From: Promicromonospora thailandica
Lineage (GTDB): Bacteria > Actinomycetota > Actinomycetes > Actinomycetales > Cellulomonadaceae
Direction of reading: 5' to 3'
NCBI RefSeq assembly: GCF_024171955.1
Contig: NZ_JAMTCS010000005.1
Span: 62,001 to 126,000, forward strand
Length of the DNA: 64,000 bases
The position numbers were made by a program, and so were the translations under genes. This document shows positions 33,107 to 44,096 of the stretch, piece after piece; the first letter of the stretch is position 1; each line of letters starts with the position of its first letter. The notes beneath the pieces were generated by a model. It was not told the origin of the DNA. It saw nothing but the letters and a program-made list of their open reading frames with translations, and ran no database searches.

Positions 33107-33164
33107 CGTCCCATTGTCCCTCAGGAACGTGTGCCTCAGGAATCGCCCCTCGGGACCCGGGTCG

Positions 33165-34448
33165 TCAGTCGCCGCCCGCGATGCGCACCGAGTCCCACAC
33201 GCTCGTGTACCAGGGCGTGTCGGCATCCTCGGAGGCACCGGGCGACGGCTCGACGACGCCGGGCCCGGGCTCCTCCTCCTGCACCGAGTCGGTGTCCAGG
33301 GGGCGCCACACCTTGTCGCCGGGCATGACGAACAGGTACCGCGACCTGGCCTGCTCGATGATGTAGGACCGGTCGTCCCAGCGGGACAGCTCGGTCTCCA
33401 GCTCCGCCTTCTGCTGCTGCTGCTCGTTCAGCTCGGCCTGCAGCTCGCGCAGCTCGGCCTGCTGCGTGACGACGGCGCGCACCGTCGGCAGCAGCAGCAC
33501 GACCGCGAGCAGCACCACCACCGACAGCACCATCGCGCGGACCGTCAGCACCTCCGGCAGCACGAAGCCGAAGCTGCCGCGCTTGCGGTCGGCGCGCGGC
33601 GGGCGGGTCGGGGGCGCACCGACGGCCGTCGCCGTCGACCGGCGACGCGGCTGAGCGGGCCGCTTGGCCCCGGTGCCCACCCCCGGGCGCGCGCTCCGGG
33701 CCGCCGGACGCGCGGCGGCACCCCGGGACGACGCGGCACGTGGCGCCGTGTCGCGCGGCGCGGACGCGCGGGACGTGGCAGCACGGGACGACGGCGTGCG
33801 GGAGGTCGATGCGCGGGACGTGGAGCCGCGCGGCGTCGAGTTGCGTGGCGTCGAGTTGCGTGGCGTCGAGGCGCGGGACGTGGAGCCGCCGGACGCCGTG
33901 CCCGATGCTGCCGCGCGGCGCCCCGCCGAGGGAGCGGCCGGCCGCCGGACCCCCGGCACCCCGGCGCCCGCACCAGCGGACTTCTTCGCGGAACCCGTGC
34001 CGCCGGTAGTCCTCGACGCGGCAGCCGTCGACCCAGCGCCCTTCGACCGGGCGCCCTTCGATCCTGCGGCGCGCGCCTCGCCCTTGGACCCGGCCTTCGA
34101 CCCGGCCGACTTCGACGCCTTCGAACCAGCGGCCTTCGAACCGGTCGCACCGGCAGCCCGGGCCCCGGCGCCCTTCGACGCGGCACCTTTCGACGCGGCA
34201 CCCTTCGACCCGGCACCCTGAGACCCGGCGCCCTGAGACCCAGCACCCTGAGACCCAGCACTCCGAGACCCGGCCCGCGACCCCGACGCCCCGGACTCCT
34301 TCTTCGGCGCACCCCTGCCCCGCGCCGCCGTCGACCCGGAACCCGCCGCCGCGCGGGACGCGCCCGTACCGCGCGCGTCGGACGCGGCGCGCGCGCCCGA
34401 GCCGCGCGCCGGACCCGAGGGGCGCTCGGGACGACGTGAGGAAGGCAT
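33165..34448 (-). CDS. FtsB/DivIC septum-formation-initiator protein with very long repetitive N-terminus
   Basis: 427 residues. Only the last ~140 are the conserved part: one membrane span (VLSVVVLLAVVLLLPTVRAV), a periplasmic coiled coil (QQAELRELQAELNEQQQQK) and the conserved end (RSYIIEQARSRYLFVMPGDK, VWRPLD) that joins FtsL/FtsQ in the divisome. The first ~285 residues are a cytoplasmic, Ser/Ala/Gly/Lys/Arg-rich region of short tandem repeats (AGSQG, SKGA, STPRN, STSRA), strongly basic and surely disordered. Typical family members have 20-100 residues there. It is in the standard place between eno and DUF501. The DNA repeats (15-bp units around 34200-34260) explain the expansion. Confidence 0.92.
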   Translation of the reverse strand: MPSSRRPERPSGPARGSGARAASDARGTGASRAAAGSGSTAARGRGAPKKESGASGSRAGSRSAGSQGAGSQGAGSQGAGSKGAASKGAASKGAGARAAGATGSKAAGSKASKSAGSKAGSKGEARAAGSKGARSKGAGSTAAASRTTGGTGSAKKSAGAGAGVPGVRRPAAPSAGRRAAASGTASGGSTSRASTPRNSTPRNSTPRGSTSRASTSRTPSSRAATSRASAPRDTAPRAASSRGAAARPAARSARPGVGTGAKRPAQPRRRSTATAVGAPPTRPPRADRKRGSFGFVLPEVLTVRAMVLSVVVLLAVVLLLPTVRAVVTQQAELRELQAELNEQQQQKAELETELSRWDDRSYIIEQARSRYLFVMPGDKVWRPLDTDSVQEEEPGPGVVEPSPGASEDADTPWYTSVWDSVRIAGGD

Positions 34449-34546
34449 GGGTCGATTGTGCCGATTCGCCGGGGCTTTGTACCGGCATTACCTCCGGCGC
34501 GCCGTGTGTCGGTCTGGTGGGACCCGCACGCCGTCAGACACGAACG

Positions 34547-34596
34547 CACGTGTCAGACGTCCAGGTCACCGGTGCGACCTGTGCGTCTGACACGTG
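34547..34596 (-). terminator. 21-bp stem hairpin after the enolase gene
   Basis: The arms 34547-34567 and 34576-34596 (CACGTGTCAGACG type) pair with two mismatches around an 8-base loop. The hairpin lies between the enolase stop and the FtsB/DivIC start, both leftward, so it likely ends or attenuates enolase transcription. A further partial copy of GTCAGACAC lies just upstream. Confidence 0.7.
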
Positions 34597-34619
34597 CGGG
34601 GGTGTCTGCTGGGGCGTGG

Positions 34620-35912
<1,293 letters not shown>

Positions 35913-36152
35913 TCAGGATGTTGCTCGGAGGTTACGGCCCCAGCCTAGGACGTCCCACGGCGCGGCGCGGAACCGTCCACGGCCCGGCCCGGGCGCGTTC
36001 GCCGGGCGCACGGAGCGGCCGCTTCACAGCCTCGCCACAGGTCGACGACAGGGCCACCACAGGCGTGCCGCCTAGCGTCCGGACGGTCCGCGCGGGCTGT
36101 CCGGAGAGCCCGCGCGGGCACCAGCATCCCTCCCGACCCCAGGCAGGAGCCC

Positions 36153-37679
36153 ATGTTCTTCACCTATCTGCGCAGAGAGCTGCGCAACCGGCGCAAGCAG
36201 ACCGTCGTCGTCGCGATCGGCCTCGCGGTGGCGATCGCGCTGGTCATCGTCGTCAACGCCGTCTCGACCGGTGTCAAGGACGCACAGTCCGAGGTGCTCG
36301 AGTCCGTCTACGGCGTCGGCACCGACGTCACCGTCACGCAGCCGGCCGCAGGACCCGGCGGCGGACCGGGCGAGGGCGGCGGCCCCGGCCGGTTCGACTT
36401 CGGCGAGGACGACGGCGAGGCGTCCGCCGACGGCATGCGGAGCCTCACGCAGGACCGGCTCGACCCCGTCATGGGCTCCGCCACCTTCGACTCCTCCGCC
36501 CTGGACACCATCACCGACCTGGAGCACGTGTCCGGGGTGGCGGCGACGCTCGCCCTGCAGAACATGTCGTTCTCCGGGGAGCTGCCGGACTTCGAGGCCC
36601 TGCAGGAGGGCGGCCGGGTCACGCTCCGCGCGGGTCCCGACAGCTCGGGCGAGGCCTCGACCGGGGACTCGTCGTTCGAGATCGAGCAGCTCACGGTCAC
36701 CGGGGTCGACCCGGGCGCGGCCGCCGTCGGCCCGCTCACCACCGCCGAGCTGGCCGACGGCCGGACGCTCGAGGCGGACGACGAGGACGTCGCCGTCCTG
36801 GACGCCACCTACGCCGAGCAGCAGGAGCTCGCCGTGGGCGACACGGTCACCGTCGGCGGCGAGGAGCTGGAGATCGTCGGCACCGTGACCTCCACGACCG
36901 GCGACGGCGTCGCCACCGCGGCGGACGCCTACGTCCCCCTGGCCACGGCGCAGCGCCTCGCCGACCTCGACGGCCAGGTCAGCGACGTCTACGTCCAGGT
37001 GGACTCCGCCGAGAACGTCGACGCCGTCGCGGGCGCGATCGAGGACGTGCTGCCCGACGCCTCCGTCAGCACCCAGGCCGACCTCGCCGAGAACGTCACG
37101 GGCACGCTGTCCACGGCGTCCGACCTCGTGGGCACGCTCGGCACCTGGCTCGGCGCCATCGTGCTCGCCGCGGCGTTCGGCCTCGCGATCCTGTTCACGG
37201 TCTCGGGCGTGAACCGCCGGACCCGCGAGCTGGGCACGCTCAAGGCCCTCGGCTGGAGCCGGGGCCGGGTGGTGGGCCAGGTCGCGGGCGAGTCCGTGGT
37301 GCAGGGGCTCGTGGGCGGCGTCGCGGGCGTCGCGCTCGGCGCCCTCGCCGTGTGGGCCGTCAACCTCGCCGGGATCACGCTGAGCGGGGGCGCTTCCGCG
37401 GGCGGGTTCGTGCTCGGCGGCCCCGGGGGCGGACCGCCGCCCGAGGGCGGCGCCGCGGTGCAGGACGCCGGCGCCGCGACCTTCGGCGCCGCCCGTCCCG
37501 TCGGCGTGGCCGACGCCGCGAACGACGCCGTGGACATCGTGCTCCAGGCGCCGGTCAGCCCGTGGATCGTGCTGGCGGCGGTCGGTCTGGCGGTGCTGGG
37601 CGGGCTGCTCGCGGGCGTGTTCGGCGGACGGCGTGCGGCCCGGCTCCGGCCGGTCGAGGCCCTCCGTTCCCTGGCGTGA
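36153..37679 (+). CDS. ABC transporter permease, MacB/FtsX type
   Basis: A 508-residue permease with an N-terminal span (VVVAIGLAVAIALVIVVNAV) and a ~290-residue extracytoplasmic MacB-PCD-like domain rich in Asp, Glu and Gly (a GGGPGEGGGPG stretch near residue 70). Three C-terminal spans include the FtsX motif region (FTVSGVNRRTRELGTLKALG). A second Gly/Pro-rich loop lies between the last two spans. AGGAG lies before the ATG. It forms a mechanotransmission-type ABC system with the ATPase that follows 19 bp later; export of a lipoprotein, peptide or drug, or envelope signalling, is possible. Confidence 0.92.
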   Translation: MFFTYLRRELRNRRKQTVVVAIGLAVAIALVIVVNAVSTGVKDAQSEVLESVYGVGTDVTVTQPAAGPGGGPGEGGGPGRFDFGEDDGEASADGMRSLTQDRLDPVMGSATFDSSALDTITDLEHVSGVAATLALQNMSFSGELPDFEALQEGGRVTLRAGPDSSGEASTGDSSFEIEQLTVTGVDPGAAAVGPLTTAELADGRTLEADDEDVAVLDATYAEQQELAVGDTVTVGGEELEIVGTVTSTTGDGVATAADAYVPLATAQRLADLDGQVSDVYVQVDSAENVDAVAGAIEDVLPDASVSTQADLAENVTGTLSTASDLVGTLGTWLGAIVLAAAFGLAILFTVSGVNRRTRELGTLKALGWSRGRVVGQVAGESVVQGLVGGVAGVALGALAVWAVNLAGITLSGGASAGGFVLGGPGGGPPPEGGAAVQDAGAATFGAARPVGVADAANDAVDIVLQAPVSPWIVLAAVGLAVLGGLLAGVFGGRRAARLRPVEALRSLA

Positions 37680-37698
37680 CCACCCCTGAGAGGCAGAC

Positions 37699-38376
<678 letters not shown>

Positions 38377-38393
38377 CGCGCTCCGCCGCGACC

Positions 38394-38465
38394 GTCGAGG
38401 TCGGTCCGTCGTGGCGAGGTCGGCACAGGCCTGTGCCGACCTCGCCACGAGGGACCGACCTCGAC
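38394..38465 (+). terminator. 72-bp loopless palindrome after the MacB-type operon
   Basis: The arms 38394-38429 and 38430-38465 are 36 bp each with a single mismatched pair, centred on CAGGCCTG. This is far longer than needed for termination. It stands between the ABC operon and the xylanase gene, both rightward. Confidence 0.7.
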
Positions 38466-38604
38466 GCGCGGGGGCTGGGGCCCAGGGTGGGGGCAGGTCT
38501 CGACCTGGACGTGCGTGCTCGGTAGCCTGGGCGCACGTTCGCCGTGGCACCGTCGCCCCGCGCGTTCGCCCCCGAAGAGAGACACACGCGCAAGGGAGCG
38601 CAGC

Positions 38605-41600
38605 ATGCGTCATCGAAATCGTTTCACATCCCGTCCGTCCCGAAATCGTTTCATGCAGCCGGGCGTCGCCGCGCTGGCCGTCGCGACCCTCCTGGCGGCA
38701 CCGCTCCTGGCGGCCCCGTCCGCGGCGGCCGCCGACGGCGACGTCGTCCCCGGCGGCGCGGTCGACCCCGTGCCGACCCCGGTGTACGCCGCGCAGGGCA
38801 GCGGCGACGTCGCGGCCCTGACCTTCGACGACGGCCCGAACCCCGGCACCACCCCGGCCCTGCTCGACTTCCTCGCCGAGCACGACCTCACGGCCGTCTT
38901 CTGCGTGATCGGCCAGAACATCGAGGCCGACGGCGGCGCCGAGATCCTGCGCCGGATCGTCGACGACGGCCACGTGCTGTGCAACCACTCGACGTCGTAC
39001 GCCGACATGGGGTCCTGGACCGCGGAGCAGGTGCGCGCCGACCTGGTCGAGAACCTGGGCATCATCCGCGACGCCCTCGGCGACCCCGGGTACCCGGTGC
39101 CGTTCTGGCGCGCGCCGAACGGCTCGTGGGGCATGACCCCGCAGGTGGCCGTCGAGCTGGGCATGCAGCCGCTGGCCGTGCGGAACACCATCGCGGACTG
39201 GGAGACGCAGGACGTGCCCACGCTCACGGCCAACCTGCGCGCCGCGATGGTGCCGGGCGAGCTCGTCCTGGCCCACGACGGCGGCGGCGACCGCGCGGGC
39301 ACGCTCGCCGCCGTGCGGACGGTGGTCACCGAGCGGCTGGCCGCGGGCTGGCAGTTCACGCTGCCGGTCGGCACGCCCGCGCCGTCGACGGGCGCGGTGA
39401 TCAGCACCGACTTCGAGGACGGCACGCTCGGCGGGTGGGTCCCGCGGTACGGCTCCGGATCCTCGGGCTTCAGCCTGGCGGTCACGGACGCCGACGCGCA
39501 CGAGAGCACGTACTCGGCCGCGCTCACCGGCCGGGAGACGACCGGCGACGGTATCGGGCGCGACGTCACCGGGGTGCTGCGGGCGGGCGTCACGTACGAC
39601 GTCTCGGCGTGGATCCGGTTCCCCGCGGGGCAGACGCCCGGCGACGTCTGGCTGAGCCTGGCCAGCACGGTGGGCGACGCGCAGACGTTCTCGACGCTCG
39701 CGCAGTTCACGGGCCTGACGAGCACCGGCTGGACCCGGGTCCAGGGCTCGTTCACCATGCCGGAGCACGACAGCGCCCTGCTCTACCTGGAGACCGCCTA
39801 CAACGGCGGCAACACGAGCGACCTGCTCGTCGACGACGTCGTCGTGTCCGAGCCGGAGCCGCCGCTGATCGAGGACCTGCCCCCGCTGCGGGACACCGTC
39901 GACTTCCCCGTGGGCGTCGCGATCGACAGCCGGGAGACCACGGGTGCGGCTGCTCAGCTGCTCGACCGGCACTTCGGCCGGATCACGCCCGAGAACCACA
40001 TGAAGCCCGAGGCCTGGTACGACGAGGACCGCACTTTGCGCCGGCACCCCGAGGCCACGGCGCTCATGGACTTCGCGCAGGAGAACGACCTCGGCGTCTA
40101 CGGCCACGTGCTCGTCTGGCACAGCCAGACGCCCGAGTGGTTCTTCCAGGACGACGCCGGCGAGCCGCTGACCGCCGACGAGGCGAGCCGGACGGTGCTC
40201 CGCGAGCGCCTGCGCGACCACGTCTTCGGCGTCGCGGAGAACCTGGCCGCGGACTACGGCCCGTTCGGCTCGGACACCAACCCGCTGGTGGCGTTCGACG
40301 TGGTCAACGAGGTGGTGTCCGACGGCGGGGAGAACCCGGACGGCCTGCGCCGCAGCGAGTGGTTCCGGATCCTGGGCGAGGAGTTCATCGACCTCGCGTT
40401 CGCGTACGCGGACGAGGCGTTCAACGAGACGTACGCGGCACCCGGCAGCGCGCGTCCGGTGACCCTGTTCATCAACGACTACAACACCGAGCAGGGCGGC
40501 AAGCAGGACCGGTACCGCGCGCTCGTGGAGCGCCTGCTGGAGCGTGGCGTGCCGGTGGACGGCGTGGGGCACCAGTTCCACGTGTCGCTCGCGATGCCGG
40601 TCAACGCGCTGGAGGGCGCGCTGGAGCGGTTCGCGGACCTGCCGGTGACGCAGGCGGTCACGGAGCTCGACGTCACGACGGGCACGCCGGTGACGCAGGC
40701 GCGGCTGATCGACCAGGGGTACTACTACCGGGACGCGTTCGAGGTGTTCCGCGCGCACGCCGAGGACCTGTTCAGCGTGACGGTGTGGGGTCTGACCGAC
40801 GGGCGGTCGTGGCGGGTGGACAGCGGCGCACCGCTGCTGTTCGACGACCGGTTCCAGGCCAAGCCCGCCTACTTCGGCGCGGCGGGCGCGGAGCTGCCGG
40901 CGCGGCTGCGCACGGCGAACGTGTTCGCGGGTGATGTGCCGCTGGACGGCCCGGCGACGTCGTCGCCCGTCTGGGACCGCCTGCCGCTGCACGCCTTCGC
41001 GGCGCCGGACGGCGGCGAGGCCGGTTTCCAGCTCCGCTGGGCGCCGGACCACCTCACGGCGTACGTCACGGTGGACGACGCCGCGGCGGGCGCGGGCGAC
41101 GGCGTGACGCTGGCGCTCGACGACGCGGAGCTCACCGTCGACCGCGCCGGGGGTGCCGAGGGCGCGCTGGTGACCGAGCGGGAGGGCGGCTACGACGTCG
41201 TCGCGCACCTGCCGGCCACGCTCGAGCAGGGCGCGACCGCGGACCTGGACGTCCGCGTGACGAGCGGCGGCGAGACCACGGGGTGGAACTCACCGGGCGC
41301 GCTGGGCACGCTGACGCTGGTCGAGGAGCTGTCGTACGTCGAGGTCGCGCAGGCCGGCGAGGCTCCCGTGGTCGACGGCGCGGTGGACGACGTCTGGGAG
41401 ACCGCGGGTCCGGCCGTGACGACCGAGAAGGAGGTCGAGGGCTCGGGCGGCGCTGTCGCCACGGTGCGCACGCTGTGGGCGGACGACACGCTGTACGTGC
41501 TGGCCGACGTCGCCGACCCGGTGGTCGACGTGTCCGGCTCCGACCCGTGGATCCAGGACTCCCTGGAGGTGTACGTGGACGGCGGCAACGCGAAGAACGG

Positions 41601-42231
41601 CGGCTACCGCGCCGACGACACGCAGATCCGGGTCTCGGCGCAGAACGCGGTGTCGTTCGGCACGGGCGACGAGGCGGCGCAGCGCGCCCGCGTGACGAGC
41701 GCCGCCACGCCGACGGACGGCGGGTACCGGGTCGAGCTGGCGGTGGACCTGCTGGAGTACGGCGGGCAGGGCACGTTCCACGGCCTGGACTTCCAGGTCA
41801 ACGACGCCACCGACGGCGCGCGCACCGCGGTGCGCAACTGGGCCGACCCGACGGGCGCGGGCTACCAGTCGACGGCGCGCTGGGGCGTGGGGCAGCTCGT
41901 GGGCCCGACGGCGCCGCCGGTGCCGGCGTGGTCCGCGAGCACGGTCTACACCGCGGGTGACCAGGTGAGTCACGCCGGCGCGGTGTTCAGCGCGATGTGG
42001 TGGACGCGCGGCCAGGTGCCCGGCGCCTCGCCGTGGGGTCCCTGGGCCGAGGTGGGCGCGCCGCAGGTCTGCGCGGCGGGCACGTACCCGGCGTGGACGG
42101 CGTCGGCGGTGTACGAGGGCGGCGAGACCGTGGTGCACGAGGGCCGGCGGTGGACCGCGCAGTGGTACAGCCGCAACCAGGAGCCCTCGGGCGCGCCGTG
42201 GGGTCCGTGGCGGGACCTCGGCGTCTGCTGA
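38605..42231 (+). CDS. Secreted modular xylanase: CE4 deacetylase - CBM - GH10 - CBM9 - two CBM5/12
   Basis: 1208 residues. Signal peptide about 1-43. A NodB/CE4 polysaccharide deacetylase domain (about 55-260) has the Asp motif TFDDGP (73-78) and His128, but Tyr132 where the second zinc His of HxxxH is expected; RAPNGSWG and LAHDGGG follow. A CBM22/CBM4_9-like module covers about 270-420. The GH10 endo-xylanase domain (about 430-770) has acid/base Glu569 in VVNEVV and nucleophile Glu687 in VTELDV. A loosely defined beta module and then CBM9 (VDGAVDDVWETAGP onward, about 915-1110) follow, ending in two CBM5/12-like repeats with the SPWGPWAEVG and APWGPWRDLG ends. The enzyme probably deacetylates and cleaves acetylated xylan outside the cell. 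GGGAG lies six bases before the ATG. Operator-like repeats lie within the first codons. Confidence 0.93.
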   Translation: MRHRNRFTSRPSRNRFMQPGVAALAVATLLAAPLLAAPSAAAADGDVVPGGAVDPVPTPVYAAQGSGDVAALTFDDGPNPGTTPALLDFLAEHDLTAVFCVIGQNIEADGGAEILRRIVDDGHVLCNHSTSYADMGSWTAEQVRADLVENLGIIRDALGDPGYPVPFWRAPNGSWGMTPQVAVELGMQPLAVRNTIADWETQDVPTLTANLRAAMVPGELVLAHDGGGDRAGTLAAVRTVVTERLAAGWQFTLPVGTPAPSTGAVISTDFEDGTLGGWVPRYGSGSSGFSLAVTDADAHESTYSAALTGRETTGDGIGRDVTGVLRAGVTYDVSAWIRFPAGQTPGDVWLSLASTVGDAQTFSTLAQFTGLTSTGWTRVQGSFTMPEHDSALLYLETAYNGGNTSDLLVDDVVVSEPEPPLIEDLPPLRDTVDFPVGVAIDSRETTGAAAQLLDRHFGRITPENHMKPEAWYDEDRTLRRHPEATALMDFAQENDLGVYGHVLVWHSQTPEWFFQDDAGEPLTADEASRTVLRERLRDHVFGVAENLAADYGPFGSDTNPLVAFDVVNEVVSDGGENPDGLRRSEWFRILGEEFIDLAFAYADEAFNETYAAPGSARPVTLFINDYNTEQGGKQDRYRALVERLLERGVPVDGVGHQFHVSLAMPVNALEGALERFADLPVTQAVTELDVTTGTPVTQARLIDQGYYYRDAFEVFRAHAEDLFSVTVWGLTDGRSWRVDSGAPLLFDDRFQAKPAYFGAAGAELPARLRTANVFAGDVPLDGPATSSPVWDRLPLHAFAAPDGGEAGFQLRWAPDHLTAYVTVDDAAAGAGDGVTLALDDAELTVDRAGGAEGALVTEREGGYDVVAHLPATLEQGATADLDVRVTSGGETTGWNSPGALGTLTLVEELSYVEVAQAGEAPVVDGAVDDVWETAGPAVTTEKEVEGSGGAVATVRTLWADDTLYVLADVADPVVDVSGSDPWIQDSLEVYVDGGNAKNGGYRADDTQIRVSAQNAVSFGTGDEAAQRARVTSAATPTDGGYRVELAVDLLEYGGQGTFHGLDFQVNDATDGARTAVRNWADPTGAGYQSTARWGVGQLVGPTAPPVPAWSASTVYTAGDQVSHAGAVFSAMWWTRGQVPGASPWGPWAEVGAPQVCAAGTYPAWTASAVYEGGETVVHEGRRWTAQWYSRNQEPSGAPWGPWRDLGVC
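38614..38653. promoter_or_regulatory. Two identical CGAAATCGTTTCA boxes inside the xylanase signal-peptide codons
   Basis: The 13-mer CGAAATCGTTTCA occurs at 38614-38626 and 38641-38653, 27 bp apart. GAAA-TCG-TTTC is a dyad of the kind bound by LacI-family regulators of plant-polysaccharide genes. Both copies encode Arg-Asn-Arg-Phe through CGA AAT CGT TTC, an unusual codon choice for this GC-rich genome, so the DNA sequence itself seems conserved. Confidence 0.55.
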
Positions 42232-42237
42232 CGTGAC

Positions 42238-42284
42238 GCCCCGGGTCTCCTTCCGTGCGCCGTTGCACGGAAGGAGACCGGGGC
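42238..42284 (+). terminator. 20-bp stem hairpin after the xylanase gene
   Basis: The arms 42238-42258 and 42265-42284 pair over 20 bp with one bulged G and a 6-base loop, seven bases after the xylanase stop. The following sequence CAATCGTTACAG is only mildly T-rich. Confidence 0.8.
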
Positions 42285-42391
42285 AATCGTTACAGACGGT
42301 TAACACGATTTTCCAGGCGCCCCTGCGTTCGTGGCGATATGGTCCACATCTCCCCGCCCTGAACCGGGGGAGACGACCTGGGAGGCAATCA

Positions 42392-44023
42392 GTGAGGCAG
42401 AGCCGCATCGCTACCTTCGCCGCGGGGGCGGCCGTGGTGGCCGTGACCGTGGCCGGGTGCAGCCCGAGCGACACCGACGACGACGCCGGTCCGGTCACCC
42501 TGGAGACCTGGATCAGCCAGGACATGGAGACGCTGTTCCCCGGTGACGCCGGGTCCTACGACCCCATCAGCGTGCTGGACGTGGTCTACGACGGCCTGGT
42601 CCGGTACGACCCGGAGACCACCGAGCCGTACAACTACGTGGCCGAGTCCATCGAGCCCAACGACGACAACACGGTCTGGACCATCACGATCAAGCCGGAC
42701 CTCACCTTCCAGAACGGTGAACCCGTCGACGCCGAGGCGTTCGCCCGCTCCTGGAACTACACGGCCGACGGCGACAACGGCCTGTACAGCAACTACTTCT
42801 TCAGCATCATCGAGGGCTACGACGAGATGCAGCCCGAGACCGACGACGACGGCAACATCACCACGCCGGGCGCCGCCGACGAGCTCTCCGGGGTGGAGGT
42901 CACCGACGACCTGACCCTCGAGGTCACGCTCAGCTCGCCGTTCGCCGGGTTCGCCACGATGCTCGGCTACACCGGCTTCTTCCCCATCGCCCAGGAGTGC
43001 CTGGACGACGTCGAGACGTGCTCGAAGCAGCCCATCGGCAACGGCCCCTTCCAGGTGACCGAGTGGCAGCAGAGCCAGGAGCTGACCGCCGAGAAGTGGG
43101 CCGACTACCCGCTCGAGGAGACGCCGGGCTACGACGCCATCCACTGGACCGAGTACGCGACCGGCGAGACGGCCGGGTGGGCGGACTTCAAGGCCGGCGA
43201 CCTCGACCTGTCCTTCCCGCCGACGGCGGAGGTCGAGTCCGCGAAGAACGACCCCGACCTCTCCCAGCGCTACGTGGAGGCGCCGGGCGCGGCCCTGACC
43301 TACCTCGGCTTCTCGTTCTACACGGACGGCCCGTGGCAGGACATCGAGTTCCGCAAGGCGATCTCGATGGCGATCGACCGCGAGGGCATCATCTCGTCCC
43401 TCGGCAGCGGTCAGGCCACGCCCGCGGACTCGTGGGTGGTCCCGGGCGGTGTGCCCGGCGGCGAGGCCGGCACGTGCGAGTGGTGCACGTACGACCCCGA
43501 GGCGGCCAAGGCGGCGCTGGAGAAGGCGGGCGGCTGGCCCGAGGGCGAGAAGCTGCAGATCAGCCTGGGCGACGACGAGGCCGAGGTGGAGTACTTCACC
43601 GCCATCGGCAACTCCATCGAGGAGGTGCTCGGCATCCCCTACGAGCTCAACGTCGACCCGGACTACTTCACCACGCGCGCCGAGCACGGCTACGACGGCG
43701 TGTTCCGCAACAACTGGTTCCCGGACTACCCCCTGAACGAGAACTACCTCAGCTTCTACGCCGCGGGTTCCGAGCAGGACAGCCAGTTCGGCTGGTACAG
43801 CAAGGAGTTCGAGGACAAGCTCGACGAGGCGGCCGCCGCCCCGTCGCTCGACGAGTCGGTGGCGCTCTACCAGGAGGCCGAGGCCATCCTCGCCGAGGAG
43901 TTCCCGACCATCCCGTTCCGCTGGAGCTTCAGCGCGACGTACTACAGCGAGCGCCTGACCAACGTGGTCCTCAACCCGTTCTCGGGCGCGCCGATCCTGC
44001 GCGCCGTCGAGGTCGCGGCGTAG
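42392..44023 (+). CDS. Peptide ABC transporter substrate-binding lipoprotein (family 5, OppA/DppA type)
   Basis: A 543-residue SBP_bac_5 protein. The signal sequence ends in the lipobox VAGC near residue 22. Family markers are SVLDVVYDGLVRYDPETTEP, WTITIKPDLTFQNGEPVDAE, and DIEFRKAISMAIDREGIIS. An Asp/Glu-rich surface is notable. The start is GTG at 42392 with GGGAGG seven bases before it; longer open frames upstream are not protein-like. It is the first gene of an operon with two permeases and two ATPases, and it captures oligopeptides or related compounds for import. Confidence 0.94.
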   Translation: MRQSRIATFAAGAAVVAVTVAGCSPSDTDDDAGPVTLETWISQDMETLFPGDAGSYDPISVLDVVYDGLVRYDPETTEPYNYVAESIEPNDDNTVWTITIKPDLTFQNGEPVDAEAFARSWNYTADGDNGLYSNYFFSIIEGYDEMQPETDDDGNITTPGAADELSGVEVTDDLTLEVTLSSPFAGFATMLGYTGFFPIAQECLDDVETCSKQPIGNGPFQVTEWQQSQELTAEKWADYPLEETPGYDAIHWTEYATGETAGWADFKAGDLDLSFPPTAEVESAKNDPDLSQRYVEAPGAALTYLGFSFYTDGPWQDIEFRKAISMAIDREGIISSLGSGQATPADSWVVPGGVPGGEAGTCEWCTYDPEAAKAALEKAGGWPEGEKLQISLGDDEAEVEYFTAIGNSIEEVLGIPYELNVDPDYFTTRAEHGYDGVFRNNWFPDYPLNENYLSFYAAGSEQDSQFGWYSKEFEDKLDEAAAAPSLDESVALYQEAEAILAEEFPTIPFRWSFSATYYSERLTNVVLNPFSGAPILRAVEVAA

Positions 44024-44096
44024 CACGAACCACCGCCGCCGGGCCCGTCGCACTGCGACGGGCCCGGCGGGTCCCCATACCCCCCGGAAGGACCCC

